Counted from the stretch's first letter, positions 1-9,216 are shown. The stretch is DNA of 64,000 nucleotides from Acidobacteriota bacterium (GCA_022826755.1 JAJDUG010000080.1:1-64000); one strand, 5' to 3'. The notes: generated by a model not told the origin, from the sequence alone. Numbers and translations: made by a program.

Positions 1-100
1 CCATCCCCCAGCGGCCCCCCCGCCGGCAACCGGCCCGCCACCCACGGGTACCGCCGGGGGGGGGGCCCCCCCCGCTCCCGGGGGGGGGGGCCTCCTCCGA
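1..100. other. G/C homopolymer tract at window edge
   Basis: The first 100 bases are almost pure G and C. They include ten G at 56-65, eight C at 66-73 and eleven G at 80-90. No gene fits here. Such runs are typical of low-quality sequence at an assembly edge, although real low-complexity DNA cannot be excluded. The remaining bases up to 286 hold only a short repeat similar to those at 5807-6010 (TTCGTGGTTCG around 207-217). Confidence 0.5.
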
Positions 101-286
101 TCACTCTTGCTCCTCAAGGGGGCACGCGCCGGCCTGCCGGGCCGCAGCCCTGCCGATGCAGCAGAAACGTCACGCTTGGTGCACCTTCGTGGTCCTTCGT
201 GTCACTTCGTGGTTCGCTCTTTTTTCGTTTGTTTCAGCGTGCCGGGCTGAACTCCGGACTGCCGACGGGTTGCTGCTTTTGGATTC

Positions 287-667
287 ATGATCAGGAAGCT
301 CTATCTTGGACTGGGACTGGCGGCTCTGTCGATTGGATTCGCGGGAATGTTCCTGCCCCTGGTTCCCACCACCCCGCTGGTCTTGCTGGCCGCCTGGTTC
401 TTCTCCAGAAGCTCGCCTCGGATCCACCAATGGCTGCGAGCCCACCGGCGCTTCGGACCCATTCTGCGCGACTGGGAAAACGGGCAGGTAATTCGCCCGG
501 GGGCCAAGGCCGCCTCGGTGGTGCTGATGTTCGGCCTGGTCGGCTACAGCGTGTGGTTCGTGCTCAGCACGCCCTACCTCCAGGCGCTGCTGATCCTCAT
601 CAGCCTCGGCGTGGCCCTGTTCGTTCTCAGCCGGCCCTCCAAAACCCCGCCACGCAGCCCAAGGTAG
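287..667 (+). CDS. DUF454 (YbaN-like) inner-membrane protein
   Basis: A 126-residue integral membrane protein of the DUF454/YbaN family, whose function is not established. The family signature is visible in the first third: a hydrophobic stretch with FLPLVPTTPLVLLAAWFF, followed by SRSSPR. Two further hydrophobic segments lie near residues 73-93 and 97-117, giving three to four membrane spans. The C-terminus is basic and proline-rich. No strong ribosome binding site precedes the ATG at 287. The length matches the family. It stands alone ahead of the tRNA gene. Confidence 0.8.
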   Translation: MIRKLYLGLGLAALSIGFAGMFLPLVPTTPLVLLAAWFFSRSSPRIHQWLRAHRRFGPILRDWENGQVIRPGAKAASVVLMFGLVGYSVWFVLSTPYLQALLILISLGVALFVLSRPSKTPPRSPR

Positions 668-809
668 CCGTTCCCACCTCCTGCGGTGCGGATCATAGAG
701 AAGTGAAACAGGAGTTGTTTCAGCCAAGCTCCACAGCCTCGGATTTTGAGCTTGTCAAGGTCTAAGGAGGCGTGCCAGAATCGCCGCCACGGACTTCAAC
801 CCGGGCTCT

Positions 810-884
<75 letters not shown>

Positions 885-1041
885 TCCTTTTTCTTTCAAT
901 ACGCTTCAGTCGACAGTCTCCTGCCTTCCCATGCGCGCAAGGCAAGCTCCCTGCCGTTGCCGAAATCAGAGCGGTACGTCTACCGCTTGCGCCGAGCCCG
1001 GTCCTCACCTGCCGGAGCCCGCCTCGTGGCCGGGAATTGCG

Positions 1042-1071
1042 TTGACAGCCTTTCGCGCCGCCCGTTAACAT
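1042..1071 (+). promoter_or_regulatory. sigma70-type promoter before pgsA-like gene
   Basis: A perfect -35 TTGACA (1042-1047), an 18-base spacer and -10 TAACAT (1066-1071, 4 of 6 matches). Transcription would start near 1078, about 38 bases before the ATG at 1116. Confidence 0.6.
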
Positions 1072-1115
1072 CTCTGGCTTTCTACCGGTTGCCTGCCCTC
1101 GGGCGGCCCTTGGCC

Positions 1116-1688
1116 ATGACCTCCCAACTGCTCACCCCCGCCAACCAGATCACCATTCTGAGGATGGCCTTCATACCGGTGTTCGTCAACCTCCTGCTCT
1201 ACAACCACCTCGGATGGGCCTTCTTCGTCTTCCTGCTGGCGGGGGTCACCGACGGCCTGGACGGCCTGATGGCCCGGTGGCTGCAGCAGAAGACCGCCCT
1301 GGGAGCCCTGCTGGATCCCATCGCCGACAAGCTGCTGTTGACCACGGCTTTCGTCGTCCTTTCGATCAAGGACATGGAGTTGCCCAACCTGATTCCCCTC
1401 TGGCTCACCATCCTGATTCTCAGCCGGGATGTGTTTCTGATCGTGAGCACTCTCATCATTCTGTTGATGACCGGTCATCGCAACTTTCCCCCCTCCGTTT
1501 ACGGCAAGGCCGCCACGCTCATTCAGATCGTCACTCTGACGCTGGTGCTGCTGTTCAACTATCTGGGGACCGCTCCCCAGTGGTTGTGGGTGCTATACCC
1601 GGCCACGGGAGCCATTACGGTCTTCTCGGGACTGCACTACATTTATCGGGGAAAGAGAATGGTTTCCGAGGGACCGGCTCCGGCCTGA
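1116..1688 (+). CDS. pgsA: CDP-alcohol phosphatidyltransferase (PgsA-like)
   Basis: This gene probably makes phosphatidylglycerophosphate from CDP-diacylglycerol and glycerol-3-phosphate, the committed step to phosphatidylglycerol in the inner membrane. The 190-residue product carries the full CAPT motif DG-x2-AR-x8-G-x3-D-x3-D (DGLMAR, then G, then DPIAD at about residues 50-75), with the metal-binding aspartates intact. About five hydrophobic segments follow. The ATG at 1116 was chosen because the first residues (TPANQITILRM) match the conserved start of PgsA proteins; the frame is open further upstream but without family similarity. Other CDP-alcohol transferases share the motif, so the exact substrate is inferred. 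Confidence 0.83.
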   Translation: MTSQLLTPANQITILRMAFIPVFVNLLLYNHLGWAFFVFLLAGVTDGLDGLMARWLQQKTALGALLDPIADKLLLTTAFVVLSIKDMELPNLIPLWLTILILSRDVFLIVSTLIILLMTGHRNFPPSVYGKAATLIQIVTLTLVLLFNYLGTAPQWLWVLYPATGAITVFSGLHYIYRGKRMVSEGPAPA

Positions 1689-1720
1689 GGCCCGCAGGAG
1701 ACTCGTTCCACCCTTCCGCC

Positions 1721-3091
1721 ATGCCCGAAAACACGTCCACTAGGGGAGTTGCCGTCGATAGGGTGGAAGCCGGCTCCATCGCACAGGAAGTGGGCATCGA
1801 ACCCGGTGACCGCCTGTTGTCCATCGACCGGCGCGCAGTGGAAGATGCCCTGGACTACCGCTACTTGAGCTCCCAGGTCGACCGGGAGCTGATTCTCACG
1901 GTGGCCAAGCAATCGGGAGAACTTTGGGATATCGAGATCGAAAAGGAAGAGGACGAAGACCTGGGTCTCGAGCTCGAGCCCATCCAGACCCGGATCTGCA
2001 AGAACAACTGCATCTTCTGCTTCGTGCACCAGTTGCCGCGCGGCAAGCAGGTTCGCCGCACCCTGAGGGTCAAGGACGAGGACTTCCGGCTCTCGTTCCT
2101 GTTCGGCCACTACCTGACCCTGACCAACCTCTCCGAAAAGGACTATCAGCGGATTTTCGAACAGCGGCTCTCACCGCTCTACGTTTCCGTTCACGCCACC
2201 GAACCCGGGCTCCGTCAATTCCTGCTGCAGAACCGCAAGCCCGACGACCTGCTGGGAAACATGCGGCGCCTGATTGAGGGCGGCATTCGGCTTCACACCC
2301 AGATCGTGTTGATGCCGGGGATCAACGACGGGGTCCACCTGGAAAGAAGCATCCGGGATCTTCTGGCATTCCACCCCCAGGTCATGACCCTGTCGATCGT
2401 CCCGGTCGGCCTGACGGACCACCGACGGGGACTGCCCCGATTGACGCCGGTTGACGCCGCCTATGCCCGCAAGACCATCTCCCACGTCTCCACCATCCAG
2501 GACCGCATTGGGGAATCCCACGGCACCCCGTTCTGTTTTCTGGGAGACGAGTTCTACATCATGGCCTCGCAGGCCATTCCGCCCCGTTCCCACTACGGGG
2601 ATTTTCCGCTGGTCGAGAACGGGGTGGGCATGGTTCGGACCTTCCTGGACGAGTTCCACCGAGAGATGGAAAGCCAGTGGGAACCTCCCACCGAGCCGAT
2701 TCGCGGGACGGTCGCAACCGGCAGGATCTTTCATCCGATCCTGCAGGACTGCATTGAACGCATGAACGCCGTTCTGGGAACCGACCTGCGCTGCGAACTG
2801 GTGGAAAACCGCTACTTCGGCGGCGGGATCACCGTGGCGGGACTGCTGACGGGCTCGGATATTTTCACCAGCCTGAGCGGCCGGGTCCATGGAGATTTCG
2901 TCGTTATCCCCTCTGAATCCATGACCGGGGAAGGCGGCCTGTTTCTGGACGACTGGGTGCGGGCAGACCTGGAGGAACGACTGGGAGTGCCCGTGCGGGG
3001 CGGCGGCTTCCACCTGAATGAATTCTTCGAGGCTGTCCTGCAGGGTGCGGGGGAAGGGATTGCGGCAAGTCCCGCCGGTTCCGGACCGTGA
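1721..3091 (+). CDS. DUF512 family protein: PDZ plus radical SAM-like iron-sulfur protein
   Basis: A 456-residue protein of the DUF512 family (PDZ-like N-terminus, Elp3/radical SAM-like core), whose role is not established. Residues 8-60 form a PDZ-like module (AGSIAQEVGIEPGDRLLSID). Residues 93-100 give C-x3-C-x2-C (CKNNCIFC), the ligand set for a 4Fe-4S cluster. The C-terminal half (RSHYGDFPLVENGVGM onward) is the DUF512 domain. It lies 32 bases after the pgsA-like gene on the same strand, so it may be co-transcribed. It ends one base before the convergent protease gene. Confidence 0.85.
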   Translation: MPENTSTRGVAVDRVEAGSIAQEVGIEPGDRLLSIDRRAVEDALDYRYLSSQVDRELILTVAKQSGELWDIEIEKEEDEDLGLELEPIQTRICKNNCIFCFVHQLPRGKQVRRTLRVKDEDFRLSFLFGHYLTLTNLSEKDYQRIFEQRLSPLYVSVHATEPGLRQFLLQNRKPDDLLGNMRRLIEGGIRLHTQIVLMPGINDGVHLERSIRDLLAFHPQVMTLSIVPVGLTDHRRGLPRLTPVDAAYARKTISHVSTIQDRIGESHGTPFCFLGDEFYIMASQAIPPRSHYGDFPLVENGVGMVRTFLDEFHREMESQWEPPTEPIRGTVATGRIFHPILQDCIERMNAVLGTDLRCELVENRYFGGGITVAGLLTGSDIFTSLSGRVHGDFVVIPSESMTGEGGLFLDDWVRADLEERLGVPVRGGGFHLNEFFEAVLQGAGEGIAASPAGSGP

Positions 3092-3092
3092 A

Positions 3093-4214
3093 TCAGGATT
3101 CGAAGACGCTGTGCTTGAGTCCTCGCTTGGCCTGGTTCAGGGCCGAATGAATGCTGAGGAACTCACCCACGTTCTCCATGGTCAACAGACCCGACAGGCG
3201 GCCGTTTCGGATCACGGGCATGGTGCGGCACTTGCACTTTTGCAGCCGGGCGAAAGCCAGCTCCAGCATTTCCGTGGCCTCCACCATCTGAAAGTCCCGC
3301 CGCATCACCGTGGACACCGGGGTGCTCAAACCCTGCTTGGCCAAGGCGACCAGCAGGTCGGATCGCGTCAGGACACCCACCACCCGGTCGCCCTCAACCA
3401 CCGGAAAGTCCTGCTGAGAGCCGGCCAGAATCTCGTCCACCGCCTGGCCCAGGGAGTCGTAGGGAGACAGCGTGCGAAACTTGGTGACCATGGAATGGCT
3501 GACCGGAATCCCCCCCAGGGCCGACCTCATCCCCACCAGGGAGGCTTCCTGCTGGGCACCCATCCAGACGAACAGGGCCACAAAAAGCAGGAAGGGATTC
3601 CAGGAATAGAGCCCGATGAATCCAAACAGAAAAGCCATGCCCTGACCGAGGCCGGAAGCGATCTGGGTGGCCCGCAGGTAGTCCATTCTCATGGCCAGCA
3701 GGGCCCGCAACACCCTGCCGCCGTCCATGGGGAAGGCCGGCAACATGTTGAAACCGGCCAGAATCAGGTTGACCGCCATCAGAATCGGCAGGAACGACCC
3801 GAAAGTGAGTTGATCGAAGGCGACGCGATCCAGAGCCCCCCACTGATTGGTTACCGTCAGCACGGCGGCCAGCGTCAGCGAAATGACGACGTTGACGGCC
3901 GGACCGGCCAGCGCCACCCAGAGTTCCTGCCAGGGATCTTCCGGCATCCGCTCCAGCCGGGCCACGCCCCCGATGGGCAGGAGCGTGATGTCCCGGGTGG
4001 CGATCCCGTACCTGCGGGCCGTCAGGGCGTGACCGAACTCGTGAAGCACGATGCAGACGAACAGGGCGAGGATGAAGAGAACCCCGGACAGGGCTGCGCC
4101 TGGACCTCCCGCCTTCCAGTGGATAATGGCGAAATAACCGATGATCAGCAGAAAGGTCGCATGGATGTATACTCCGATGCCCGCGTATTCACCGATTTTC
4201 CAGGACCACTTCAT
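3093..4214 (-). CDS. M50 site-2-type metalloprotease with C-terminal CBS pair
   Basis: An intramembrane zinc protease of the M50 (site-2 protease) family, 373 residues. The zinc motif HEFGH is at residues 58-62 within a membrane segment. The second conserved motif, N-x2-PAFPMDGGR (Asp ligand), sits in a later helix near residue 167. About six hydrophobic segments fill the first 220 residues. The last 130 residues form two CBS motifs (for example VVGVLTRSDLLVAL and LSGLLTMENVGEFL), which in other proteins bind adenosyl nucleotides. This architecture is common in environmental bacteria and archaea. The substrate is unknown. It is convergent with the DUF512 gene with one base between stops. Confidence 0.88.
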   Translation of the reverse strand: MKWSWKIGEYAGIGVYIHATFLLIIGYFAIIHWKAGGPGAALSGVLFILALFVCIVLHEFGHALTARRYGIATRDITLLPIGGVARLERMPEDPWQELWVALAGPAVNVVISLTLAAVLTVTNQWGALDRVAFDQLTFGSFLPILMAVNLILAGFNMLPAFPMDGGRVLRALLAMRMDYLRATQIASGLGQGMAFLFGFIGLYSWNPFLLFVALFVWMGAQQEASLVGMRSALGGIPVSHSMVTKFRTLSPYDSLGQAVDEILAGSQQDFPVVEGDRVVGVLTRSDLLVALAKQGLSTPVSTVMRRDFQMVEATEMLELAFARLQKCKCRTMPVIRNGRLSGLLTMENVGEFLSIHSALNQAKRGLKHSVFES

Positions 4215-4470
4215 GGGTATCCCGTTCCCCTGGTAAAGACCATCGCCGGCGATTCCCGGCCGGATCGTCCGGCGTTGCCGACCATCGCCGGCCCAACATC
4301 ATTCTAGACGGGTCATAACCGATTCGCCACTCGGCGCGCGGCTGTGGCGGGCGCGAACCCCCACCGCATCAGCCTTCGCCATCCGGCTCGGCTTCTGCGA
4401 CTCCCCGTCAAGGGGGGAGTGATACATGGTTTCGAGAGGGTGTGCCTTGCCGGGGGAGGCTACTGGACCA

Positions 4471-4875
4471 ATGCGGGACGACCCTTCCACCCACAGGATT
4501 TTCGGACCCCTGCTGATGGCGCTGGCCACCCTGCTGGTGACCGGCATGGTGATCTGTGTTCGCATGGTCCCCGGCCAGTTGCACCCCTTTCAACTGGCTT
4601 TCTTCCGCAACTTTTTCGGACTGGCGGCGCTGGTCGCCTGGCAGTGGGGCAGCGGCCCGGGGTTCCTGAAGACCAGCCGGCTCCGGCTTCACCTCGGCAG
4701 AGGCATCTTCAACCTGCTGGCCATGCTGGCTTTCTACTCGGCCGTATTGCTGGGTTTCCTGGTTTTCGGAGAGGTGCCCGACCGCTGGGTATGGCTGGGG
4801 GGAACCCTGATATTCCTCAGTTCCACTTACTTGGCCCTCAAGGAATCGGGGAGCTCGGAGGTCTCCGTACCTTGA
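4471..4875 (+). pseudogene. EamA/DMT transporter with internal deletion
   Basis: The 134 residues from the ATG at 4471 read like the two ends of an EamA (drug/metabolite) transporter joined together. The first 85 residues cover TM1-TM3 (PFQLAFFRNFFGLAALVAW, then NLLAMLAFYSA). The rest matches the last two helices (LLGFLVFGEVPDRWVWLGG, then FLSSTYLALKE). Family members normally have about 300 residues and ten helices, so roughly 150 residues are missing at the junction around FYSAV. The join is in frame. A working short transporter is conceivable but unlikely. The frame is open upstream to a possible start at 4426, without family similarity. Confidence 0.7.
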
Positions 4876-4976
4876 CAGAGCCGGGGCGCTCGAATGCCGT
4901 TGGCCGGCGCCTGCGCTTGTGTCAGAATGGGGACCCTTCATGGGGGGAAGTACTTGCCAAACGAGGTCGAGCGCCA

Positions 4977-5738
4977 ATGAAACTCAAGAACAAAGTCGCC
5001 ATTGTCACCGGTTCATCCCGCGGCATCGGCCGCGCCACCGCCATCGAGCTGGCCAGGAACGGCGCCGATGTCGCCGTGAATGCCTACAGCCACCCGGAGG
5101 AGGGGCGCGAAGTGGTCCGGGAAATCCAGGGGCTGGGACGCCGCTCCTTCCTTTTTCAGGGAAGCGTGGCCGATCGGGCGCAGGATGAAGCCATGGTTCG
5201 GGAGACGGTGGAGAGGTTGGGACGGCTGGACATCATGGTCGCCAACGCCGCCTACAGCATCCGCAAGCCCTTCCTCGAAATGGAGGTCGAGGAGGTGGAG
5301 AAGACCTGGGGGGTGACGCTGTGGGGCGTCTTCCATTGCTGCCAACTGGCCGCCCGCCAGATGGTGAAGCAGGGAGACGGCGGCAGTATCGCCATCGTGA
5401 GCTCGGTGCACGCCTTTCGTCCCTACGCCCTTTCCACCGCCTACAACGGCGCCAAAGCCGCCATCAACCACATGTCTGCGACCTGGGCGGCCGAACTGGC
5501 CCAATACAGGATCCGGGTGAACGTCCTGGAGCCCGGCTGGATCGACACCCCCGGAGAACGGGCCTACGCCTCGGACCAGCAGATCAAGGAACGGGGCAGC
5601 AAGCTGCTGATGGGTCGCCTGGGCACCTCCGAGGAGATGGCCAAGGCCGTCCTGTTCATGGTCTCGGAAGAGGATTCCTCTTACATGACGGGAAGCGTCC
5701 TTCGGGCGGACGGAGGATTCGTCCTGCCCAAGCCCTGA
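4977..5738 (+). CDS. Short-chain dehydrogenase/reductase (SDR)
   Basis: A 253-residue classical SDR that should use NAD(P)H to oxidise or reduce a small alcohol or ketone. The Rossmann motif TGSSRGIG is at residues 12-19 and VANAAYS takes the place of NNAG. The catalytic Ser lies in IVSSVHA, and Tyr-x3-Lys (AYNGAKAA) is intact. ADGGFVLPKP ends the protein in the usual way. The ATG at 4977 begins MKLKNKVAIVTG, the standard SDR start. The upstream frame overlaps the EamA remnant and is a shadow. A weak promoter (TTGGCC, 17-base spacer, CAGAAT at 4900-4928) may drive it. Substrate unknown. Confidence 0.87.
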   Translation: MKLKNKVAIVTGSSRGIGRATAIELARNGADVAVNAYSHPEEGREVVREIQGLGRRSFLFQGSVADRAQDEAMVRETVERLGRLDIMVANAAYSIRKPFLEMEVEEVEKTWGVTLWGVFHCCQLAARQMVKQGDGGSIAIVSSVHAFRPYALSTAYNGAKAAINHMSATWAAELAQYRIRVNVLEPGWIDTPGERAYASDQQIKERGSKLLMGRLGTSEEMAKAVLFMVSEEDSSYMTGSVLRADGGFVLPKP

Positions 5739-6055
5739 TCAGCCGGGCTCCCGCCCCCACCCTGCCAAGCGGATTGTTCGAGAGTAAACACCCAATGGCC
5801 CATAAAAAAGACGAACCACGAATGAACACGAATTTACACGAATACAGGTGGACTCCCTCCAACGACAAGCGGCACCAAAACGCTTCTGTATTCTTGTCAC
5901 TTTGGCTTTACCTGGTGTCCTTCATGGAAAACCTCTCCATATCGCTTGTCACGCCCTCCAATCAACAATTCATCAGTCAGTTTATTGGTGTTTATTCGTG
6001 GTTCGTCTTTCCACTTCGCGGATTGAGGGCCGACGTTCCCTACCATTGGTGAGCA
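5739..6055. repeat. Intergenic region with 23-bp inverted repeat
   Basis: This 317-base gap holds no recognisable gene. Bases 5807-5829 and 5988-6010 form an inverted repeat that matches at 22 of 23 positions, around the core GACGAACCACGAAT. The arms enclose about 158 bases that are richer in A and T than the flanks and contain a smaller inverted pair (ACAAGCG/CGCTTGT). The same core appears near 207-217 and 56238-56251. It could be a small non-autonomous element, but no target duplication was checked. Confidence 0.55.
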
Positions 6056-7372
6056 ATGCGGGATAAGGACCATTCCGGTCCCCGGGGAACGACTCCGGAC
6101 ACCACCGACAATCTCCCCGAGCAGCAGGAACTGGGAGAGCTGACGCCGGCCATGGAGCGCCGCAACGGCGTCCTCTTCTTCTGCTCCTACGTGCTGATCT
6201 ACCTGGCCGCGCCGGTGACCTACATCGGCATTGTCCAGGCCGCCCTGTGCGACAAGCTGGGGGCCAGCTACGCGGTTGCCAGCCTGCCGGCCTCCCTCCA
6301 CCTGCTGGGAGGGCTGGGGCCGTTGGTCTGTTCCTGGCTCATCCCCTACCGACTGGAACGGGCTACCGTCGTCTGGTCCCACGGCATCAGCACCGCCGTG
6401 CTGGCCGCGGTGGGGACCACGCTGCTGCTGCCCTTGTCCAATGCGGTCCGCATTGCGGCTCTCCTGGCCCAAGGCCTGATCCAGGGCGCTTCCAATTCGG
6501 TGGCCCACGCTTTCGGTTTCCAGTGCCTGCGCCGAGGAACCACCACGCCCGGGCGGGCCAGAATCTTCGGCATCGCCTTCGGATTCACTCCCCTGGCCGC
6601 GGTTGCCGGCTCCCTGGGAGCCCAGTTCGTTCTGAACCAGGGACTGTCCTTCCTCCCCTATCCCCTGGACTTCGCCTTCCTCTACGGCATCGGCGTGCCC
6701 TGCATGGCCACGGTCGCCTTCCTGAGCAGCCGCTACCAGCTTGTCCCGGTGAAGGAAAAGAAACAGCGTCCCCCGCTGCTGCCTTATCTCCGGCGCAGCA
6801 TCGGAGCCTTCTTCTCCTCCCGTCCACTGGCGTTGACCTGGATCGCCTACGTGCTCTGGTACTTCTCTCTCTCGTCCATGCCCAATCTCTCGCTCTACAC
6901 CAAGGTAGCCATGGGTAGGGAACCGAAGGAGTTTTCGGGACTGGTGATGGCCCTTCGCTTCGGATTCAAGTCGGTGGCCGGGTTCCTGCTGGGGGCCCTG
7001 GCCCTGCGGAGGGGAATCCGGTCGCCCGTGACCACAACGGTCTTGCTGGTGGGAGCCGGGATCGCCTGGGCCTGGCTGGTGCCGGGCTACGGCTACCTGC
7101 TTTCCTTCGGGTTGCTGGGAGCGGGAGAGCTGGGAGGAGCCTATCTTCCCAACTACGTGGTCAGCATCTCGCCGGCGGCCGAGGGAGCCCGCAACATGTC
7201 GGTCATGGCGCTGGCCCCGCTGGCTTCCAGCGTGGCTCCCGCCACCCACGGAGCCTTGACCGACGGTTTCGGATTCGCCGCCAGCTTCGCCTTCGCCATC
7301 GCCACCATCCTGGCGTCGCTCTGGCTGGTGTTCCGGCTGCCCGTCATCAGACCCGCCGAACCGAAGAATTGA
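6056..7372 (+). CDS. MFS transporter (monocarboxylate transporter-like)
   Basis: A 438-residue integral membrane protein with about twelve hydrophobic helices in two halves, joined by a charged loop near residue 235 (VPVKEKKQR). The pattern is that of a major facilitator superfamily carrier. The first 35 residues are hydrophilic and probably cytoplasmic. The ATG at 6056 is preceded by no clear Shine-Dalgarno sequence. Helix-loop motifs such as LLGGLGPLVCSWL and SNSVAHAFGF recall the monocarboxylate-porter group, but the substrate cannot be read from sequence. It is convergent with the exported protein ending at 7394. Confidence 0.78.
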   Translation: MRDKDHSGPRGTTPDTTDNLPEQQELGELTPAMERRNGVLFFCSYVLIYLAAPVTYIGIVQAALCDKLGASYAVASLPASLHLLGGLGPLVCSWLIPYRLERATVVWSHGISTAVLAAVGTTLLLPLSNAVRIAALLAQGLIQGASNSVAHAFGFQCLRRGTTTPGRARIFGIAFGFTPLAAVAGSLGAQFVLNQGLSFLPYPLDFAFLYGIGVPCMATVAFLSSRYQLVPVKEKKQRPPLLPYLRRSIGAFFSSRPLALTWIAYVLWYFSLSSMPNLSLYTKVAMGREPKEFSGLVMALRFGFKSVAGFLLGALALRRGIRSPVTTTVLLVGAGIAWAWLVPGYGYLLSFGLLGAGELGGAYLPNYVVSISPAAEGARNMSVMALAPLASSVAPATHGALTDGFGFAASFAFAIATILASLWLVFRLPVIRPAEPKN

Positions 7373-7393
7373 CTGAGAAGTTCAATCGTCGGC

Positions 7394-9157
7394 TCAGTAC
7401 TGGATGGGCGAGTCCTCGAAGTTCCGATGGAGGCGATAGTCGATGTGGCAGTCCACATCCACCACGTCGACCGGGGATTTGATCCTGGGATCTCGCTGGA
7501 CCAGGGTCACCCCCACCTGGTTGGTTCCCTTCTTGGGGTAATGATCGGGAGGCAGGTGGTATTCCAGGATGTAGCCGTAGGGCCCGACAGCCATGTTCTT
7601 CAGAACTCTGAAATGCAGATCGATGTCGTTCCTGATGGCGTCCGGCAGAGTCCGGCCATTGAGGCTGACGGCCAGCTTGTCGAGGGAGGGCTCGATGGAG
7701 GTGACCCGCACGCGCAGACGCACCGACTTGACGCGTCCCAGGGCCTGCCATGGTGACAGGTCGTCGGCCACGGCCAGGGGCAGGGTCACGGGTTTCCCCT
7801 CGGGCAATCTTTGGGGAAGGACAGGGTCCTGAATCGGGAACAAGGGCTTGGGATCGCTTGCGGCGCGATCCAGCGAGCGGACCCGATAGTTCTTGTCGGC
7901 GGTGGCCAGCAGCTCGGGCTGCCCCAGCAAGCGCAGAGTCTCGTACTCCGGCGCCGTCCAGGGCCAGCCGTTCGGGGCCCATCCTCCCGAGCTCAGACCG
8001 AACCCGTCGGCTCCCTTGTCGTAAGCCAGGGCCGCCGCCCCCCAGAGCATGGGAGCCGTGGCCGTGCTCTCCAGTTGACGCCCCAGGCGGCTGGTGATCC
8101 CCGCCAGCACCCGGCAACCGGTTCCCCGGGTCAGCCTCACGGCGGCGGACAGGTCCAGGTCCTGATCGAACAGGAGCATGTTGTTCCTGGGAGTCTCCTT
8201 CTTGTAAGGACTCATGCAGACCAGGCCGTCCACCAGTTTTTCCGTCACCCAGGTCGCCACTTCAAATCCGGGAATCCTCCACATGGAGGGGGGACCCGCG
8301 GGGATCCGAACATAGACCCGTTTCCGCCGCCCTTGCGCTTCCTCGGCCTTGCGGGCCACCTCCTTGATATCGCGGATCCACTGCGTCAGGAGGGGGGCCA
8401 GTCGAGCCACTTCGCCGAAACGGCAGAAGGGTCCGAATTCGTTGTCCAGCGAGAAATCCAACTCCACCCCGTCGGACTCGTAGCGGGTCAGCAACTCCTC
8501 GAAAATCCGGAACCGCTCACGGCGCACCTCGGCGTGGAGAAAGTTGAGCCGCCCAGTGCTGAACATGCGTCCCAGGAGCTGAGCCTGGGGGTGATCGTCC
8601 TCCCCCACGTAAAACTGGGGGTTGTCGAAGACGAAATCGGACTTCCTGCCGTAACCCCGCTCCGATTCCGCGCCTCCTCCCATGATGCAGACCGGACAGG
8701 TGGGAATGAACCAGATCCCCTTCCGGTGACAGCGCTCGGCCAAAATGCGCATGGGGTCGTTGCCGTCGGCCACCAGTTGCTTGAGGTTGCGTGAGGCGCG
8801 GTAGAAGATGGGGTGCACCCAGACATCCACGTTGTCGCCCCACAATGGGGCCACCTGGCTGCCGTACTGGACGGCGCCGCCCTCCAGTCCCGCCGAATAG
8901 AGCAGGGTGTCGACGCCGCTGTCGACCAGTTGATCCACGGCATAGGTCAGATCGGCAGCCTCCAGAGGCGGCGCGAACTGATAGAGGCCGGAATAATGGC
9001 GCCCGTCGTCGTAGAAGAAGACCCTGGGTTCACCCGCCTTCCCCTCCTCCGAGGCTCCCTGGCGCTTTGCGGCCGAGGCCGAGGCCGAGGCCGGCGGGGC
9101 CAGGACGGCGCCGGGGGCCGCCATGCCCACAGCTTGCAAGAAATGTCTGCGCTTCAT
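7394..9157 (-). CDS. Exported TIM-barrel-like protein, Tat-type signal (paralogue A)
   Basis: A 587-residue protein that starts MKRRHFLQAVGMAAPGAVLA, a twin-arginine-type signal followed by a low-complexity Ala/Ser linker. Starting at the ATG at 9157 places the Arg pair next to the N-terminus; the frame allows nine more residues. The mature part has features of a barrel hydrolase: VDTLLYSAGLEGG, RCHRKGIWFIPTCPV, RYESDGVELDFS and a long region rich in Arg and Trp. The last 150 residues look like a beta-rich domain. I do not recognise a named family; a distant link to family-10-like glycosyl hydrolases is only a guess. It is homologous along its length to the next gene upstream (9217-10905) and is last in a six-gene run. 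Confidence 0.75.
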   Translation of the reverse strand: MKRRHFLQAVGMAAPGAVLAPPASASASAAKRQGASEEGKAGEPRVFFYDDGRHYSGLYQFAPPLEAADLTYAVDQLVDSGVDTLLYSAGLEGGAVQYGSQVAPLWGDNVDVWVHPIFYRASRNLKQLVADGNDPMRILAERCHRKGIWFIPTCPVCIMGGGAESERGYGRKSDFVFDNPQFYVGEDDHPQAQLLGRMFSTGRLNFLHAEVRRERFRIFEELLTRYESDGVELDFSLDNEFGPFCRFGEVARLAPLLTQWIRDIKEVARKAEEAQGRRKRVYVRIPAGPPSMWRIPGFEVATWVTEKLVDGLVCMSPYKKETPRNNMLLFDQDLDLSAAVRLTRGTGCRVLAGITSRLGRQLESTATAPMLWGAAALAYDKGADGFGLSSGGWAPNGWPWTAPEYETLRLLGQPELLATADKNYRVRSLDRAASDPKPLFPIQDPVLPQRLPEGKPVTLPLAVADDLSPWQALGRVKSVRLRVRVTSIEPSLDKLAVSLNGRTLPDAIRNDIDLHFRVLKNMAVGPYGYILEYHLPPDHYPKKGTNQVGVTLVQRDPRIKSPVDVVDVDCHIDYRLHRNFEDSPIQY

Positions 9158-9216
9158 GGTTGGTCGCGGCCTGACGGACTCCACGGAACCGTCACGGCTG
9201 CTCCTCCTTTCTCATG

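Noticed and set aside
703-721. Perfect hairpin TGAAACA-N5-TGTTTCA upstream of the tRNA
   Set aside because: Only seven pairs, no T run and no clear promoter or gene it could control; it may be chance.
3018-4307. 429-codon open frame on the plus strand
   Set aside because: It is antisense to the M50-CBS protease, whose HEFGH and CBS motifs are unmistakable.
5656-5868. Short minus-strand frame containing CKFVFIRGSSFL
   Set aside because: It is a translation of the left arm of the inverted repeat at 5807-5829; the same false peptide arises wherever this repeat occurs.
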